Notes under the pieces: generated by a model
The model's database searches: none
What the model saw: only the letters and a program-made list of their open reading frames with translations
Told to the model about the DNA's origin: nothing
Part shown: positions 8,490 to 16,922 of the stretch, piece after piece
Position numbering within the stretch: position 1 is the first letter of the stretch
Layout of the letters: each line of letters starts with the position of its first letter
Program-made: the position numbers and the translations under genes
Assembly: GCF_900112645.1 (NCBI RefSeq)
Contig: NZ_FOMO01000001.1
Coordinates: 62,001-126,000 of the forward strand
From: Phytopseudomonas straminea
Lineage (GTDB): Bacteria; Pseudomonadota; Gammaproteobacteria; Pseudomonadales; Pseudomonadaceae
Length of the DNA stretch: 64,000 bases
Direction of reading: 5' to 3'

Positions 8490-10895
8490 TTATTTATCCT
8501 CAGGCAGCGTCCAGGCCGTCACCGAATCGCCGATCTTGGTGCCGAACGAGCCGTGCCCACCGGCCATCTGCACCACGTACTGCCTGCCGGTCTTCTCGGA
8601 CACATAGGTCATCGGTGTGGCCTGGCCGCCCGCCGGCAAGCGGCCTTTCCACAGCTCCTTGCCGGTCTTCAGATCATAGGCGCGCAGGTAATAATCCAGG
8701 GTGCCGCTCATGAAGGCCACACCACCAGCGGTAACGATCGGCCCGCCAAGTGCTGGCGTACCGACCGGGAACGGCAGGCCCAGAGGCGCGCTGTCGCGAC
8801 TGGTGCCGTTCTTGTGCATCCACACCTTTTTCATGGTGCGCAGATCGACGGCCGTCACATAGCCCCAGGGCGGTGACTGGCATGGCAAACCGAGCACCGA
8901 TAGGAACGGCTCCAGGCGCACCATGTAAGGCGCTCCCAGGTTGGGCTGCAAACCGGTTTCACCGCCACCGCGACGCTCCTCGGACTCAACCTCGGTGCGC
9001 TTGACCATCTGCGAGATGAACGCCAGGTAGTTCGGCGCGCCGAACAGCAACTGGCGATTCGGATCCACAGCCACCGATGGCCAGTTGAACACCCCGACGT
9101 TGCCTGGATAGATCAACGAGCCGCCCTGTGACGGCGGTGTGAAATCGCCCTCGTAGCGCAGCTTGCGGAACTGGATACGGCAAAGCATCTGGTCGATCGG
9201 GGTACCACCCCACATGTCGCGCTCGCGAAGCGGTTCCTGCGGTGCATACGTCAGGTCCGAGGCAGGCTGGGTAGCGGCGGTAGTGTCACCGTAGTCGGTA
9301 CCTTGCGGCACCGGCATCTCGTTGACAGGCACGATGGGCTCGCCGGTACGCCGGTCGAGCACATAAAGATCGCCACGCTTGGTCGCCTGGATAATGGCCG
9401 GCACCTTGCCCTGGGCGCCGTCGATATCCACCAGAGTCGGCTGCGATGGCAGGTCGCGGTCCCAGAGATCGTGGTGCACGGTCTTGAACTCCCAGCGCAC
9501 CTTGCCTGTGGCCAGATCCAGCGCAACCAGGGTGGCGGTGAAGCGCTCGGCCAGTTCGTTACGTGGGATCGACCACTGATCCGGGGTCTGGTTACCCATC
9601 GGCAAATACACCAGCCCCAGCGCCTCGTCGGCGGTGGGAATCGTCCACACGTTGGGCGTGCTGCGCACATAGGTGTCGCCCGGTGCCAGCGGCTCGGTGG
9701 CGTCCGGGTTGCCCGGATCGAAATTCCACACCAGCTCGCCGGTCTTCACGTCATAGGCGCGGATTACACCGCCGGGTGAGTCCACCGAGCCGTTATCGGT
9801 GATCGAACCGCCCTGGATCACCAGCTTGCTGGTCACCACGGGCGGCGAGGTCGGTAGAAACACGCCCAGTGCACCCTCACCCAGCCCGGCCTTGAGATCC
9901 ACCGTGCCGGCATCGCCGAAGTCCTCGCACGGCTGGCCATCCTCCACATCCAGCGCCATCAGGGTGCCGTCGTTGGTCGGCAGGAACAGGCGTTTTTCAC
10001 AACGTGCGGCGGGCTGGTTGGGCTGCTCGGCTACATCGGCGGTGGCCGCAGCAGCGGTGCCATCGTGATAGGCCAGGCCACGGCAGGTCATATGCTGGTA
10101 GTACTCGGCATCGCGATTGATGCTCGGGTCGAACCGCCAGCGCTCTTCGCCCGTGTCCGCATCCAGCGCGATGGCCACGCTGTGGGGCGTGCAGATAAAA
10201 AGGGTGTTGCCAACCTTCAGCGGCGTGACCTGATTGGTCAGCTCATGGGGATCGCCCTCCCCCGGCAAATCCCCCGTATGAAACTCCCAGGCTTTCTCCA
10301 GCTTGCCGGCATTCTCAGGGGTGATCAGATCAGCGCTCGAGTAACGATCACTCTGCTTCGAACCACCATAAGCCGGCCACTCACTCGGCGAGCGCTGGGC
10401 AAGGCCACCAGCCGCCCCACCCTGCATCTGTGCGTCACTGAATTCGCCGTCGATGGAGTGGTAATCCTGGGTCAGCGAATAACCGGCCATCGCCGCACCA
10501 GCCAAGAGGCCTAGGCCCAGAACGCCGGTGGCGCCGTCACGCCAGAGGCCGTTACGCCCGACATGCCGATTGACGAACGGCAGGAACAGCCAGAGACCAA
10601 GGATGCACCACAGGTCGATTCGCGGTGCCATTTGCCACCAGTCGAAGCGGACTTCGTAGAGGGTCCAGGCGAGTGTGCCTAGAAGGAGCAGGCCGTAGAG
10701 GCCAATCGCGATTCGCCGCTGCGCAAACAGCAGGCCTGCAACGATAAGCAGGCCAATGCCTGCCACAAGGTAGTACCAGGAACCGCCCAGCGCCGCGAGA
10801 TAACCGCCCCCGCCGGCAATAACCAGCCCAAGCAGGAGCATCGCCAGCGCGGTCAGGGTAATGCGTAGGGGCCGACGGCCGTCTTCCATAGTCAT
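8490..10895 (-). CDS. gcd: Membrane-bound PQQ-dependent glucose dehydrogenase
   Basis: Gcd oxidises glucose to gluconolactone in the periplasm and passes electrons to ubiquinone. This is the first step of the direct oxidative glucose pathway of pseudomonads and a source of gluconic acid. From the ATG at 10895 the protein has 801 residues, the usual size. The first ~140 residues contain about five membrane helices, followed by a quinoprotein beta-propeller with PSEWPAYGGSKQSDRYSSAD, HDLWDRDLPSQPTL and a C-terminal GTPALGGPIVTAGGVAFMSG region. The start is chosen because GGAGAG precedes it; an ATG at 10919 would add eight residues. It depends on PQQ, but no pqq genes lie in the window. No partner genes lie next to it. 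Confidence 0.95.
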   Translation of the reverse strand: MTMEDGRRPLRITLTALAMLLLGLVIAGGGGYLAALGGSWYYLVAGIGLLIVAGLLFAQRRIAIGLYGLLLLGTLAWTLYEVRFDWWQMAPRIDLWCILGLWLFLPFVNRHVGRNGLWRDGATGVLGLGLLAGAAMAGYSLTQDYHSIDGEFSDAQMQGGAAGGLAQRSPSEWPAYGGSKQSDRYSSADLITPENAGKLEKAWEFHTGDLPGEGDPHELTNQVTPLKVGNTLFICTPHSVAIALDADTGEERWRFDPSINRDAEYYQHMTCRGLAYHDGTAAAATADVAEQPNQPAARCEKRLFLPTNDGTLMALDVEDGQPCEDFGDAGTVDLKAGLGEGALGVFLPTSPPVVTSKLVIQGGSITDNGSVDSPGGVIRAYDVKTGELVWNFDPGNPDATEPLAPGDTYVRSTPNVWTIPTADEALGLVYLPMGNQTPDQWSIPRNELAERFTATLVALDLATGKVRWEFKTVHHDLWDRDLPSQPTLVDIDGAQGKVPAIIQATKRGDLYVLDRRTGEPIVPVNEMPVPQGTDYGDTTAATQPASDLTYAPQEPLRERDMWGGTPIDQMLCRIQFRKLRYEGDFTPPSQGGSLIYPGNVGVFNWPSVAVDPNRQLLFGAPNYLAFISQMVKRTEVESEERRGGGETGLQPNLGAPYMVRLEPFLSVLGLPCQSPPWGYVTAVDLRTMKKVWMHKNGTSRDSAPLGLPFPVGTPALGGPIVTAGGVAFMSGTLDYYLRAYDLKTGKELWKGRLPAGGQATPMTYVSEKTGRQYVVQMAGGHGSFGTKIGDSVTAWTLPEDK

Positions 10896-11300
10896 GCGGG
10901 AACTCTCCACCCAGTTCATTCACAGCCAGCCAAGCAAAGCCTTTTGAAACATCTGTTCAGCAATGGTCAGTGGAAAGGGGGAAGGTTTTTTGGTTCAGGT
11001 TTTTTCTGGCGTGGATTGGAAACATTGACTACTGCAGTAGAGTCGAAGTACTCGGTGACTTGTCACTCTTCCTTTGTCCGAGTGACCCGCCATACAACAT
11101 AGAGCAAAAATCATAGGGCGTATTAGCCCAAGGCATAATCGGCAAAAAAATACCTCATCGCCAATTGAATAGAGAGTAAAACTTCCCGCATGAGGTGAGG
11201 CGTTCAGCTACAGCAAAAGAAGCAGAAGATCCTGCAATAAAACACGGACTGCGCCTTACCAATCCTGCCTAAAATCCAAATTTAATCCACAATATCGCTA
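10896..11300. other. Non-coding gap upstream of gcd and at the edge of the pilin cassette
   Basis: About 400 bases hold no gene I can support. The gcd promoter should be here but no clear boxes are seen. Base composition becomes AT-richer from about 11,080 rightwards, marking the edge of the pilin cassette. A short palindrome CTACTGCAGTAG (11026-11037) is present without clear meaning. No insertion-sequence ends or direct repeats were recognised. Confidence 0.5.
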
Positions 11301-11326
11301 TCAGCAATCAACTGGCCGATAGCGAT
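11291..11326 (-). terminator. Hairpin at the end of the second pilin gene
   Basis: Inverted arms ATCGCTATC and GATAGCGAT, separated by about 15 bases, span the stop codon of the second pilin gene. No clear U run follows on the minus strand, so terminator activity is uncertain. Confidence 0.4.
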
Positions 11327-11720
11327 CCTTCCACCCGGCCGCTAAAGAACCATTAATAGAACAGCGCCAAACACCGTCTATGCTGCGAACAGTGGATATG
11401 GAAACGCCTACTAAAGATGGATTCGCAGCACCTCCCATCATTAAAGAAAGACTGACAGTGCCATCAGGATTATATATCACGAAACTGGTCGAGGGCTCTG
11501 CTAATCGTGGCTGCGCGAACCCTATTTCGTCGTTACTGACGGCCCTTTTACCAGCTGCCATTCTCTCTTCGACTACTGTTCTGTAGCTTGCCACCTCAGT
11601 ATAAAGAACCCGAACCTGAGTCGCATTGCCATAATCTTGATACACAGGAATCGCAATAGCAGCCAGCACTCCCACAATGGAAACCACGACTATAAATTCC
11701 ACTATCGTGAAGCCTTTCAT
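11301..11720 (-). CDS. Second type IV pilin-like protein
   Basis: A 139-residue prepilin. The leader is MKG followed by the mature N-terminus FTIVEFIVVVSIVGVLAAIA, with Phe1 and Glu5 as in class-A pilins, then YQDYGNATQVRVLYTEVASYRT as the rest of the N-terminal helix. A C-terminal disulfide loop is suggested by WRCSINGSLAAGWKDRYRPVDC, closely resembling the end of PilA. Longer starts (ATG at 11753, GTG at 11765) would give an unusually long leader; none of the three has a strong ribosome site. It lies downstream of pilA and the oligosaccharyltransferase gene on the same strand. In P. stutzeri a second pilin gene (pilAII) next to pilAI antagonises transformation; whether this is an equivalent is inference. 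Confidence 0.85.
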   Translation of the reverse strand: MKGFTIVEFIVVVSIVGVLAAIAIPVYQDYGNATQVRVLYTEVASYRTVVEERMAAGKRAVSNDEIGFAQPRLAEPSTSFVIYNPDGTVSLSLMMGGAANPSLVGVSISTVRSIDGVWRCSINGSLAAGWKDRYRPVDC

Positions 11721-11829
11721 CAAGGCACGCCACTGCTTTAAATCATAGCGCATTAGACTATTCACTTACATCTTTCAACGACAGTTGAAACAGACCAAGC
11801 ATTAGTATACAGCTCATGCAGAACAGTAT

Positions 11830-13227
11830 CTAAAACCGCCACCTTATCGACATGGGGATCCAACCCTGCTGCCAGAATCTGGGTTTCCATCCAGTAACGT
11901 GCTCCTCTAAATAGTGCTGCTGTACAAATGGTAGCTGGGGCACATCAAATATCAAAATAGCGGCCAACAACAAAGCACAGGGAAAGGCCAACATAACGCG
12001 CGAAAGGCACCAACCACGAATAAAGACCGGGCCAGCCGACCACCGCGCAATGGCGACGCCGACCAATATGGCCAACCATGTCTGGGTATAAGGCATGACG
12101 AATACGCCATCGACTTGAGCCAAGACTAGCGCCCCTAATATTGCAGCCCAAAGAGAAGCGTCAGTTTCTGTGCTTTTATCCGAGCGTAAGTAGTGAGTAC
12201 CACTCCACATACCTTTGCAAATGAGTATGAGCACCAAAGTAGTTGCCGGAGCTCCCCACTCGGCTAGCCATTGCAAAATCATCTGATGAGGATGAGCTGC
12301 TATATCGTTATGCAGTGCTGCGAAATGCATTGGTCCTGCACCGAACCAAGGATTATCCAACGCCATTGACCAAGCATCCATCCAAAGGATGTCCCTGGCG
12401 GATAACCCCGCTCGAAGCCCATCGTGCAGAATCGCTTTTTCTCCGATCCAGGAAGGAATTAAGATGAACAGAGCCCAAAATAACACCCCTCCCATGGAGG
12501 CAGCCACTGCCTGAACTCCTAGGATGCGCCAAAACTTACGCGCAACCGAAAACAACAAAAAATTAGAAACGAGCAAAGCGACCCATACCCCTCGCCCACC
12601 AAGAGAATATGAAATACACCACGAAATGGAAAGAACCATCAAAAACACAAAAGAAAAAATACGGCTAGCTGATAAGTTCTTCATCACCAGAGAAGCCAGC
12701 ACAGGCATTACAAGCACTTGAAACTGACCAAAAGACCGAGGATTACTAAAACCACTCACTAGCACATCTACATGGAGCATCTGAATGCCAGTTATAAATG
12801 CTGCCAGGTATGAAACAATAAACTGAGCAGATAATACAACTGCCACTACAGCAAGCAGATAAAAAAAAGCGCCATCAAGTCTGTAATCACAACAGAGTTT
12901 AGCGACACATAACGCAAGGAGAAAACACCCCAAAAATACTACCCATTCCCGTAATGCCCATTCGGGAAAATTCGAAAGACATGCAGACACCAACCCAAGT
13001 ACAACCACGCCTAACACAAGAAAAAGATTTTGCGACGACAAAAAATCACAACCATTAAAAATCGACAACATACATACTAAAAAAAGAAGTATAACTTGTA
13101 TAACTCGCTGCTGGTCGTGCCACCCATAACCGATCAAAAAACTCGAAGTCACTGAAAATGAGAAAAAAACAAAAAAAACGAACACTAGGATCGTTAAGCA
13201 AACTCTTCCAAAAAAACCGAACCTCAT
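11830..13227 (-). CDS. Pilin oligosaccharyltransferase / O-antigen ligase-like protein (Wzy_C family)
   Basis: This 465-residue polytopic membrane protein has about a dozen hydrophobic segments and the Wzy_C signature region DNPWFGAGPMHFAALHNDIAAHPHQMILQWLAEWG, with the periplasmic loop His residues typical of O-antigen ligases and of PglL/TfpO pilin glycosyltransferases. Such enzymes move a lipid-linked glycan onto pilin in the periplasm. The ATG at 13227 has GGAGG 8-9 bases upstream and lies just after the pilA terminator. The length is close to that of P. aeruginosa TfpO. The position between two pilin genes, and a pilA product ending in serine (the TfpO acceptor in strain 1244 is a C-terminal serine), support a TfpO-like role. 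The gene is AT-rich compared with the flanking genome, suggesting transfer. Confidence 0.8.
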   Translation of the reverse strand: MRFGFFGRVCLTILVFVFFVFFSFSVTSSFLIGYGWHDQQRVIQVILLFLVCMLSIFNGCDFLSSQNLFLVLGVVVLGLVSACLSNFPEWALREWVVFLGCFLLALCVAKLCCDYRLDGAFFYLLAVVAVVLSAQFIVSYLAAFITGIQMLHVDVLVSGFSNPRSFGQFQVLVMPVLASLVMKNLSASRIFSFVFLMVLSISWCISYSLGGRGVWVALLVSNFLLFSVARKFWRILGVQAVAASMGGVLFWALFILIPSWIGEKAILHDGLRAGLSARDILWMDAWSMALDNPWFGAGPMHFAALHNDIAAHPHQMILQWLAEWGAPATTLVLILICKGMWSGTHYLRSDKSTETDASLWAAILGALVLAQVDGVFVMPYTQTWLAILVGVAIARWSAGPVFIRGWCLSRVMLAFPCALLLAAILIFDVPQLPFVQQHYLEEHVTGWKPRFWQQGWIPMSIRWRF

Positions 13228-13242
13228 CAAAAGAACCTCCCA

Positions 13243-13273
13243 AAAAAATGCCCCGCATAAGCGGGGCATTTTT
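13243..13273 (-). terminator. Intrinsic terminator after pilA
   Basis: A stem AATGCCCCGC / GCGGGGCATT with loop ATAA (TTAT on the minus strand) is followed by T runs on both strands. It sits between the pilA stop and the start of the glycosyltransferase gene, so it would keep most transcription confined to pilA and allow only partial read-through. Confidence 0.92.
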
Positions 13274-13285
13274 ATAAAACCGAAA

Positions 13286-13729
13286 TCAGCTTGCAGTGCA
13301 ACCGGTTGGCAGGAACGACTCTTTCCAACCGCTTGGACGCGAGGCGACGTTACAGCTCCACACACCTTGTGCGTTACGACCCATTTGAACGATCGCACCC
13401 TGAATAGCAGGATTACCTTTGAGAGTGCAAGTCAGAGCAGTTGTAGATGCGCCACTAACAGGAGTTCCTACAGAGATATTGCTGCAACGGTTAGTAGTAG
13501 TGGCAAGCCCCATATTTGCCGCGGTGTAGAATGTATCGGCCTTGCCTTCGTTCACCGCTGACTCATAAGAGGTCTTGGCGCCTGCGATGTCGGCCAGGCC
13601 AGTAGTAACCTGGGTTTTAGCAACGTAATCCTGATAAGCAGGAATGGCGATGGCAGCCAGAATGCCGATGATTGCAACAACGATCATCAGTTCGATAAGA
13701 GTAAAACCCTTTTGCATTTGAGCTTTCAT
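13286..13729 (-). CDS. pilA: Major type IV pilin
   Basis: PilA is the structural subunit of the type IV pilus used for twitching, adhesion and DNA uptake. The 147-residue precursor has the leader MKAQMQKG, cleaved by PilD before [20 protein letters not shown] (Glu5 present), then the N-terminal helix and a globular domain. The C-terminal disulfide loop lies between WSC and PTGC, and the chain ends CTAS. The terminal serine just after the loop resembles the glycosylated C-terminal serine of P. aeruginosa group I pilins. A GGAGAG ribosome site and an RpoN promoter lie upstream, and a strong terminator follows. The gene is divergent from pilB, as usual in Pseudomonas. Confidence 0.95.
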   Translation of the reverse strand: MKAQMQKGFTLIELMIVVAIIGILAAIAIPAYQDYVAKTQVTTGLADIAGAKTSYESAVNEGKADTFYTAANMGLATTTNRCSNISVGTPVSGASTTALTCTLKGNPAIQGAIVQMGRNAQGVWSCNVASRPSGWKESFLPTGCTAS

Positions 13730-13777
13730 GTAACTCTCCAGTCATTAAGTGTCAGGCAGACAAGCCTGGCGATGACA

Positions 13778-13796
13778 TAGCAGAAGCCGTGCCAAT
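13778..13796 (-). promoter_or_regulatory. Sigma-54 (RpoN) promoter of pilA
   Basis: On the minus strand TTGGCACGGCTTCTGCTA carries the -24 GG and -12 GC dinucleotides with exactly 10 bases between them, matching the consensus TGGCACG-N4-TTGCW apart from one T to C change. It lies about 50 bases upstream of the pilA ATG. The activator is expected to be PilR, whose gene is in this window. Confidence 0.9.
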
Positions 13797-13989
13797 TCTT
13801 GAGCCCCGGCCTTTGGCCACAGTTACTGCCAACACCCTCACAAAATCACCCTTTCCGTCGAAGCAATGACCAATACGCCAAGCACACTGATGCGCACCTT
13901 GTGACACTTTCCGTCACCTTGGCATCGGCAATTTGGCAGCCTCAGGCATCTACGCTATAACGCACCCATCTATTGATGCTGAGGTGCCC

Positions 13990-15693
13990 ATGAGCGAGAA
14001 CATTCCCCTTTCCGGCCTGGCCAAGCAGGTGGTGCTGGCTGAGCTGCTGGACGAGAAGGCCGCTCAACAGGCGCAGGTGCAAGCCAAACGCAACAAGCTC
14101 TCCCTTGTTCATTATCTGGCTCAGAACAAGCTGGTAAAAAGCCGCGCGCTGGCGGAGCTGACGGCGGATCAGTTCGGCATTGCCTATTTCGACCTTAACG
14201 CTCTGGACAAGGAGAGCCAGCCGAAAGACCTCATCAGCGAAAAACTGGTGCGCCAGCACCGCGCCCTGCCGCTGTGGCGCCGAGGCAACAAGCTGTTCGT
14301 GGGCATATCCGACCCCTCCAACCACCAGGTAGTCACCGATATTCAGTTCAGCACCGGGCTTTCTACCGAAGCGCTGCTGGTAGAGGACGACAAACTTGGC
14401 GACGCCATCGAGAAGTTTTTCGATACCGGCCATACCGGCCTGGAGGACATGGGAGACGTTGATCTCGACGGCCTGGAAACCGAATCGGTCGATGACGATA
14501 AAAAGAACGACGGCGGCGGCCAGGATGCCGACGATGCCCCGGTGGTGCGCTTCGTAAACAAGATGCTGCTCGATGCCATCAAAGGCGGCTCTTCCGACCT
14601 GCACTTCGAGCCCTATGAGCGCACTTACCGCGTACGCTTTCGTACTGACGGCATCCTGCACGAGACGGCGCGGCCGCCCATCCAGCTGGCCCCACGCATC
14701 TCTGCACGCCTGAAGGTCATGGCCGGTCTCGATATCTCCGAGCGGCGCAAGCCGCAGGATGGCCGCATCAAGATGAAGATTTCCAAGAGCAAATCCATCG
14801 ACTTCCGCATCAACACCCTGCCAACTCTGTGGGGCGAGAAAATCGTGATGCGAATCCTCGACTCTTCCAGCGCACAGATGGGCATCGACGCTCTGGGTTA
14901 TGAGGAAGACCAGAAGGAGCTGTACCTCAACGCCCTCAAGCAGCCCCAGGGCATGATTCTGGTGACCGGCCCGACCGGCTCAGGCAAAACAGTATCCCTG
15001 TATACCGGCCTGAACATTCTCAACACCCCGGATGTGAATATCTCCACGGCCGAAGACCCGGTGGAGATCAACCTGGAAGGCATCAACCAGGTCAACGTCA
15101 ACCCCAAGCAGGGCATGGACTTTACTCAGGCGCTGCGCGCCTTCCTGCGTCAGGACCCGGACATCATCATGGTCGGCGAAATTCGCGACCTGGACACCGC
15201 CTCCATCGCCATCAAGGCCGCGCAGACCGGCCATATGGTGATGTCGACCCTACACACCAACAGCGCCGCCGAGACCCTCACGCGCCTGCGCAACATGGGC
15301 GTGCCCTCGTTCAACATCGCCACCTCGGTGAACCTGATCATCGCCCAGCGCCTGGCTCGTAAGCTGTGCGCGTCCTGCAAGAAGGAAGTAGATGTTCCAC
15401 GAGAGGTGTTACTGGAGGAAGGCTTCCCGGAAGACAAGGTCGGTAGCTTCAAGATCTACGGCCCGGCTGGCTGTGAAAATTGCAAGAATGGTTACAAAGG
15501 CCGTGTCGGTATTTATGAAGTGGTTAAAAACACGCCGAGCCTGCAGCGGATTATCATGGAGGAAGGCAATTCCATCGATATTGCCGCGCAAATGCGCAAA
15601 GACGGCTTTAACGACCTGCGCACCTCGGCCCTTGTGAAGGCCATGCAAGGCGTGACCAGCCTTGAGGAAGTCAACCGCGTGACCAAGGATTAA
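13990..15693 (+). CDS. pilB: Type IV pilus assembly ATPase
   Basis: PilB is the hexameric cytoplasmic extension motor of the pilus. The 567-residue length is as in P. aeruginosa. Visible are the N-terminal MshEN-type domain, the Walker A motif TGPTGSGKT, the Asp box and Walker B region (DPDIIMVGEIRDLDTA), the His box TGHMVMSTLHTNSAAET, and a zinc tetracysteine motif near the C-terminus (LCASC and CENCKNGYKGR). The ATG at 13990 is preceded by GAGGTG. An upstream in-frame start at 13933 would reach into the pilA promoter region. pilC follows after two bases, so pilB, pilC and pilD form an operon. Confidence 0.97.
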   Translation: MSENIPLSGLAKQVVLAELLDEKAAQQAQVQAKRNKLSLVHYLAQNKLVKSRALAELTADQFGIAYFDLNALDKESQPKDLISEKLVRQHRALPLWRRGNKLFVGISDPSNHQVVTDIQFSTGLSTEALLVEDDKLGDAIEKFFDTGHTGLEDMGDVDLDGLETESVDDDKKNDGGGQDADDAPVVRFVNKMLLDAIKGGSSDLHFEPYERTYRVRFRTDGILHETARPPIQLAPRISARLKVMAGLDISERRKPQDGRIKMKISKSKSIDFRINTLPTLWGEKIVMRILDSSSAQMGIDALGYEEDQKELYLNALKQPQGMILVTGPTGSGKTVSLYTGLNILNTPDVNISTAEDPVEINLEGINQVNVNPKQGMDFTQALRAFLRQDPDIIMVGEIRDLDTASIAIKAAQTGHMVMSTLHTNSAAETLTRLRNMGVPSFNIATSVNLIIAQRLARKLCASCKKEVDVPREVLLEEGFPEDKVGSFKIYGPAGCENCKNGYKGRVGIYEVVKNTPSLQRIIMEEGNSIDIAAQMRKDGFNDLRTSALVKAMQGVTSLEEVNRVTKD

Positions 15694-15695
15694 CC

Positions 15696-16919
15696 ATGGC
15701 AGCAGCAGCAAAAGCGCCCAAGACCAGCACCTTCGTGTGGGAAGGCAAAGATCGCAAGGGCAGCATCGTCAAGGGCGAGCTCAGCGGCCAGAACCCGGCG
15801 CTGGTCAAGGCGCAGTTGCGCAAGCAGGGCATCAACCCGACCAAGGTACGCAAAAAGGGCATGAGCCTGGGCGGCGCCGGTAAGAAGATCAAGCCGCTGG
15901 ATATCGCCCTTTTTGCCCGCCAGATGGCCACCATGATGAAGGCCGGCGTACCGCTGCTGCAGTCGTTCGACATCATTGCTGACGGCGTAGAAAAGCCCGC
16001 CATGCGCAAGCTGGTAGACGAGCTGAAGCAGCATGTGGCGGCGGGCAACAGTTTTGCGGCAGCGCTGCGTACCAAACCTGAATATTTCGACAACCTTTTC
16101 TGCAATTTGGTAGATGCTGGTGAGCAGTCAGGCGCATTGGAAACCCTGCTTGACCGAGTCGCTACCTACAAGGAAAAGACAGAAGCACTTAAAGCAAAGA
16201 TCAAGAAAGCGATGAACTATCCGATCGCGGTTATAGCCGTCGCGATTATCGTCTCGTGCATCCTGCTGATTAAGGTAGTTCCTCAGTTCGAATCGGTATT
16301 TTCCAGCTTTGGCGCCGAGCTTCCCGCATTCACTGTTTTTGTGATTGGCATTTCCAACACACTACAGAATTGGTGGTACATCGTGTTGCTGGGCGGTGCT
16401 GCGGCAGGCTATGCATTAATACAAGCCAAGCAACGTTCAGAGAAATTCCGTAATAGCCTAGATCGAGCTGTACTCAAAGCCCCAGTGATTGGCAACATCG
16501 TCTACAAATCATCGGTCGCAAGATACGCGCGTACGCTATCCACTACTTTTGCCGCTGGCGTACCACTGGTGGAGGCGCTGGATTCTGTGGCTGGGGCGAC
16601 AGGCAACGTGGTTTTCCGCGATGCAGTCGCCAAGGTCAAGCAGGATGTCACAAGCGGTATGCAGTTGAACTTTTCCATGCGCTCAACCAACGCCTTCCCA
16701 GCCATGGCCGTTCAAATGACGGCGATTGGCGAGGAGTCCGGCGCGCTGGATACCATGCTCGACAAGGTAGCTAGCTACTACGAAGCCGAAGTAGACAACG
16801 CTGTGGATGGCCTCACCGCACTGATGGAGCCCCTCATCATGTCCGTGCTCGGCGTTCTGGTCGGCGGCCTGATCATTGCCATGTACCTGCCAATCTTCCA
16901 ACTGGGCAACGTCGTCTAA
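15696..16919 (+). CDS. pilC: Type IV pilus inner-membrane platform protein
   Basis: PilC is the inner-membrane platform that couples the PilB/PilT motors to pilin addition. The 407 residues contain two GspF domains: IALFARQMATMMKAGVPLLQSFD at about 69-91 and the second repeat SVARYARTLSTTFAAGVPLVEALD at about 270-295. Three membrane segments are present (about 175-195, 215-240 and 378-398). The gene lies between pilB and pilD with only two- to three-base gaps. The middle part (about 16,130-16,720) uses more A/T-ending codons than its flanks, which could reflect recombination within the gene. Confidence 0.96.
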   Translation: MAAAAKAPKTSTFVWEGKDRKGSIVKGELSGQNPALVKAQLRKQGINPTKVRKKGMSLGGAGKKIKPLDIALFARQMATMMKAGVPLLQSFDIIADGVEKPAMRKLVDELKQHVAAGNSFAAALRTKPEYFDNLFCNLVDAGEQSGALETLLDRVATYKEKTEALKAKIKKAMNYPIAVIAVAIIVSCILLIKVVPQFESVFSSFGAELPAFTVFVIGISNTLQNWWYIVLLGGAAAGYALIQAKQRSEKFRNSLDRAVLKAPVIGNIVYKSSVARYARTLSTTFAAGVPLVEALDSVAGATGNVVFRDAVAKVKQDVTSGMQLNFSMRSTNAFPAMAVQMTAIGEESGALDTMLDKVASYYEAEVDNAVDGLTALMEPLIMSVLGVLVGGLIIAMYLPIFQLGNVV

Positions 16920-16922
16920 CCC

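Noticed and set aside
11026..11037. Palindrome CTACTGCAGTAG upstream of gcd as an operator
   Set aside because: A single short palindrome without a recognised regulator consensus; it could be chance.
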